This document shows, piece by piece, positions 7,681 to 7,682 of a stretch of DNA of 7,682 bases. The stretch spans positions 1 to 7,682 of the forward strand of contig QOAV01000152.1 in assembly GCA_003972845.1 (NCBI GenBank). The letters run 5' to 3'. The notes beneath the pieces were generated by a model. The model was given only the letters and a program-made list of their open reading frames with translations, was not told the DNA's origin and did no database searches. Numbering within the stretch: position 1 is the stretch's first letter; the number at the start of each line of letters is the position of its first letter. The position numbers and the translations under genes were made by a program. Source of the stretch: Gammaproteobacteria bacterium (GTDB lineage Bacteria > Pseudomonadota > Gammaproteobacteria > QOAV01).

Positions 7681-7682
7681 GT

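Overview
The window most likely comes from a sulfur-oxidising gammaproteobacterium. The main evidence is an intact aprB-aprA pair (dissimilatory adenylylsulfate reductase) at the right end. A small secreted Gly/Tyr/Asp/Pro-rich protein on the left resembles the envelope proteins of periplasmic sulfur globules, which fits that lifestyle. The other genes (plsC, an HHH protein, a YyaL-type thioredoxin-fold protein, lgt) are ordinary chromosomal genes of Proteobacteria. I see no insertion sequence, phage gene, tRNA, rRNA or CRISPR array.

Layout. Positions 1-639, plus strand: the 3' end of a PlsC acyltransferase gene, overlapped by a small helix-hairpin-helix gene that starts at a GTG inside the end of plsC. 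Positions 645-674: a perfect 11-bp stem with a GAAA loop that acts as a shared terminator between converging units. Positions 698-1105, minus strand: the sulfur-globule-like protein, with its own near-consensus sigma70 promoter at 1157-1185. Positions 1220-3244, minus strand: a full-length YyaL/DUF255 protein. Positions 3303-4088, plus strand: lgt, divergent from yyaL across a 58-bp gap with an inverted repeat over the lgt start. Positions 4160-4837, plus strand: an exported DUF4124-like coiled-coil protein ending in a 12-bp tandem repeat. Positions 4838-5181: a 344-bp intergenic region with an extended -10 promoter, a 14-bp perfect palindrome and a 9-bp direct repeat. Positions 5182-7680, plus strand: aprB then aprA, 36 bp apart, with the aprA stop codon two bases before the window end.

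How the genes work together. AprBA oxidises sulfite plus AMP to adenylylsulfate in the cytoplasm, the indirect sulfite oxidation route. The sulfur-globule-like protein would be secreted to coat stored sulfur that feeds the same pathway. Lgt (lipoprotein maturation), PlsC (phospholipid synthesis), YyaL and the HHH protein are housekeeping or unassigned and have no evident link to sulfur. I did not find a clearly new multi-gene system. The observations most worth following up are the unusual acidic sulfur-globule-like protein and the aprBA leader, which has an operator-like palindrome and no aprM gene in front of it.
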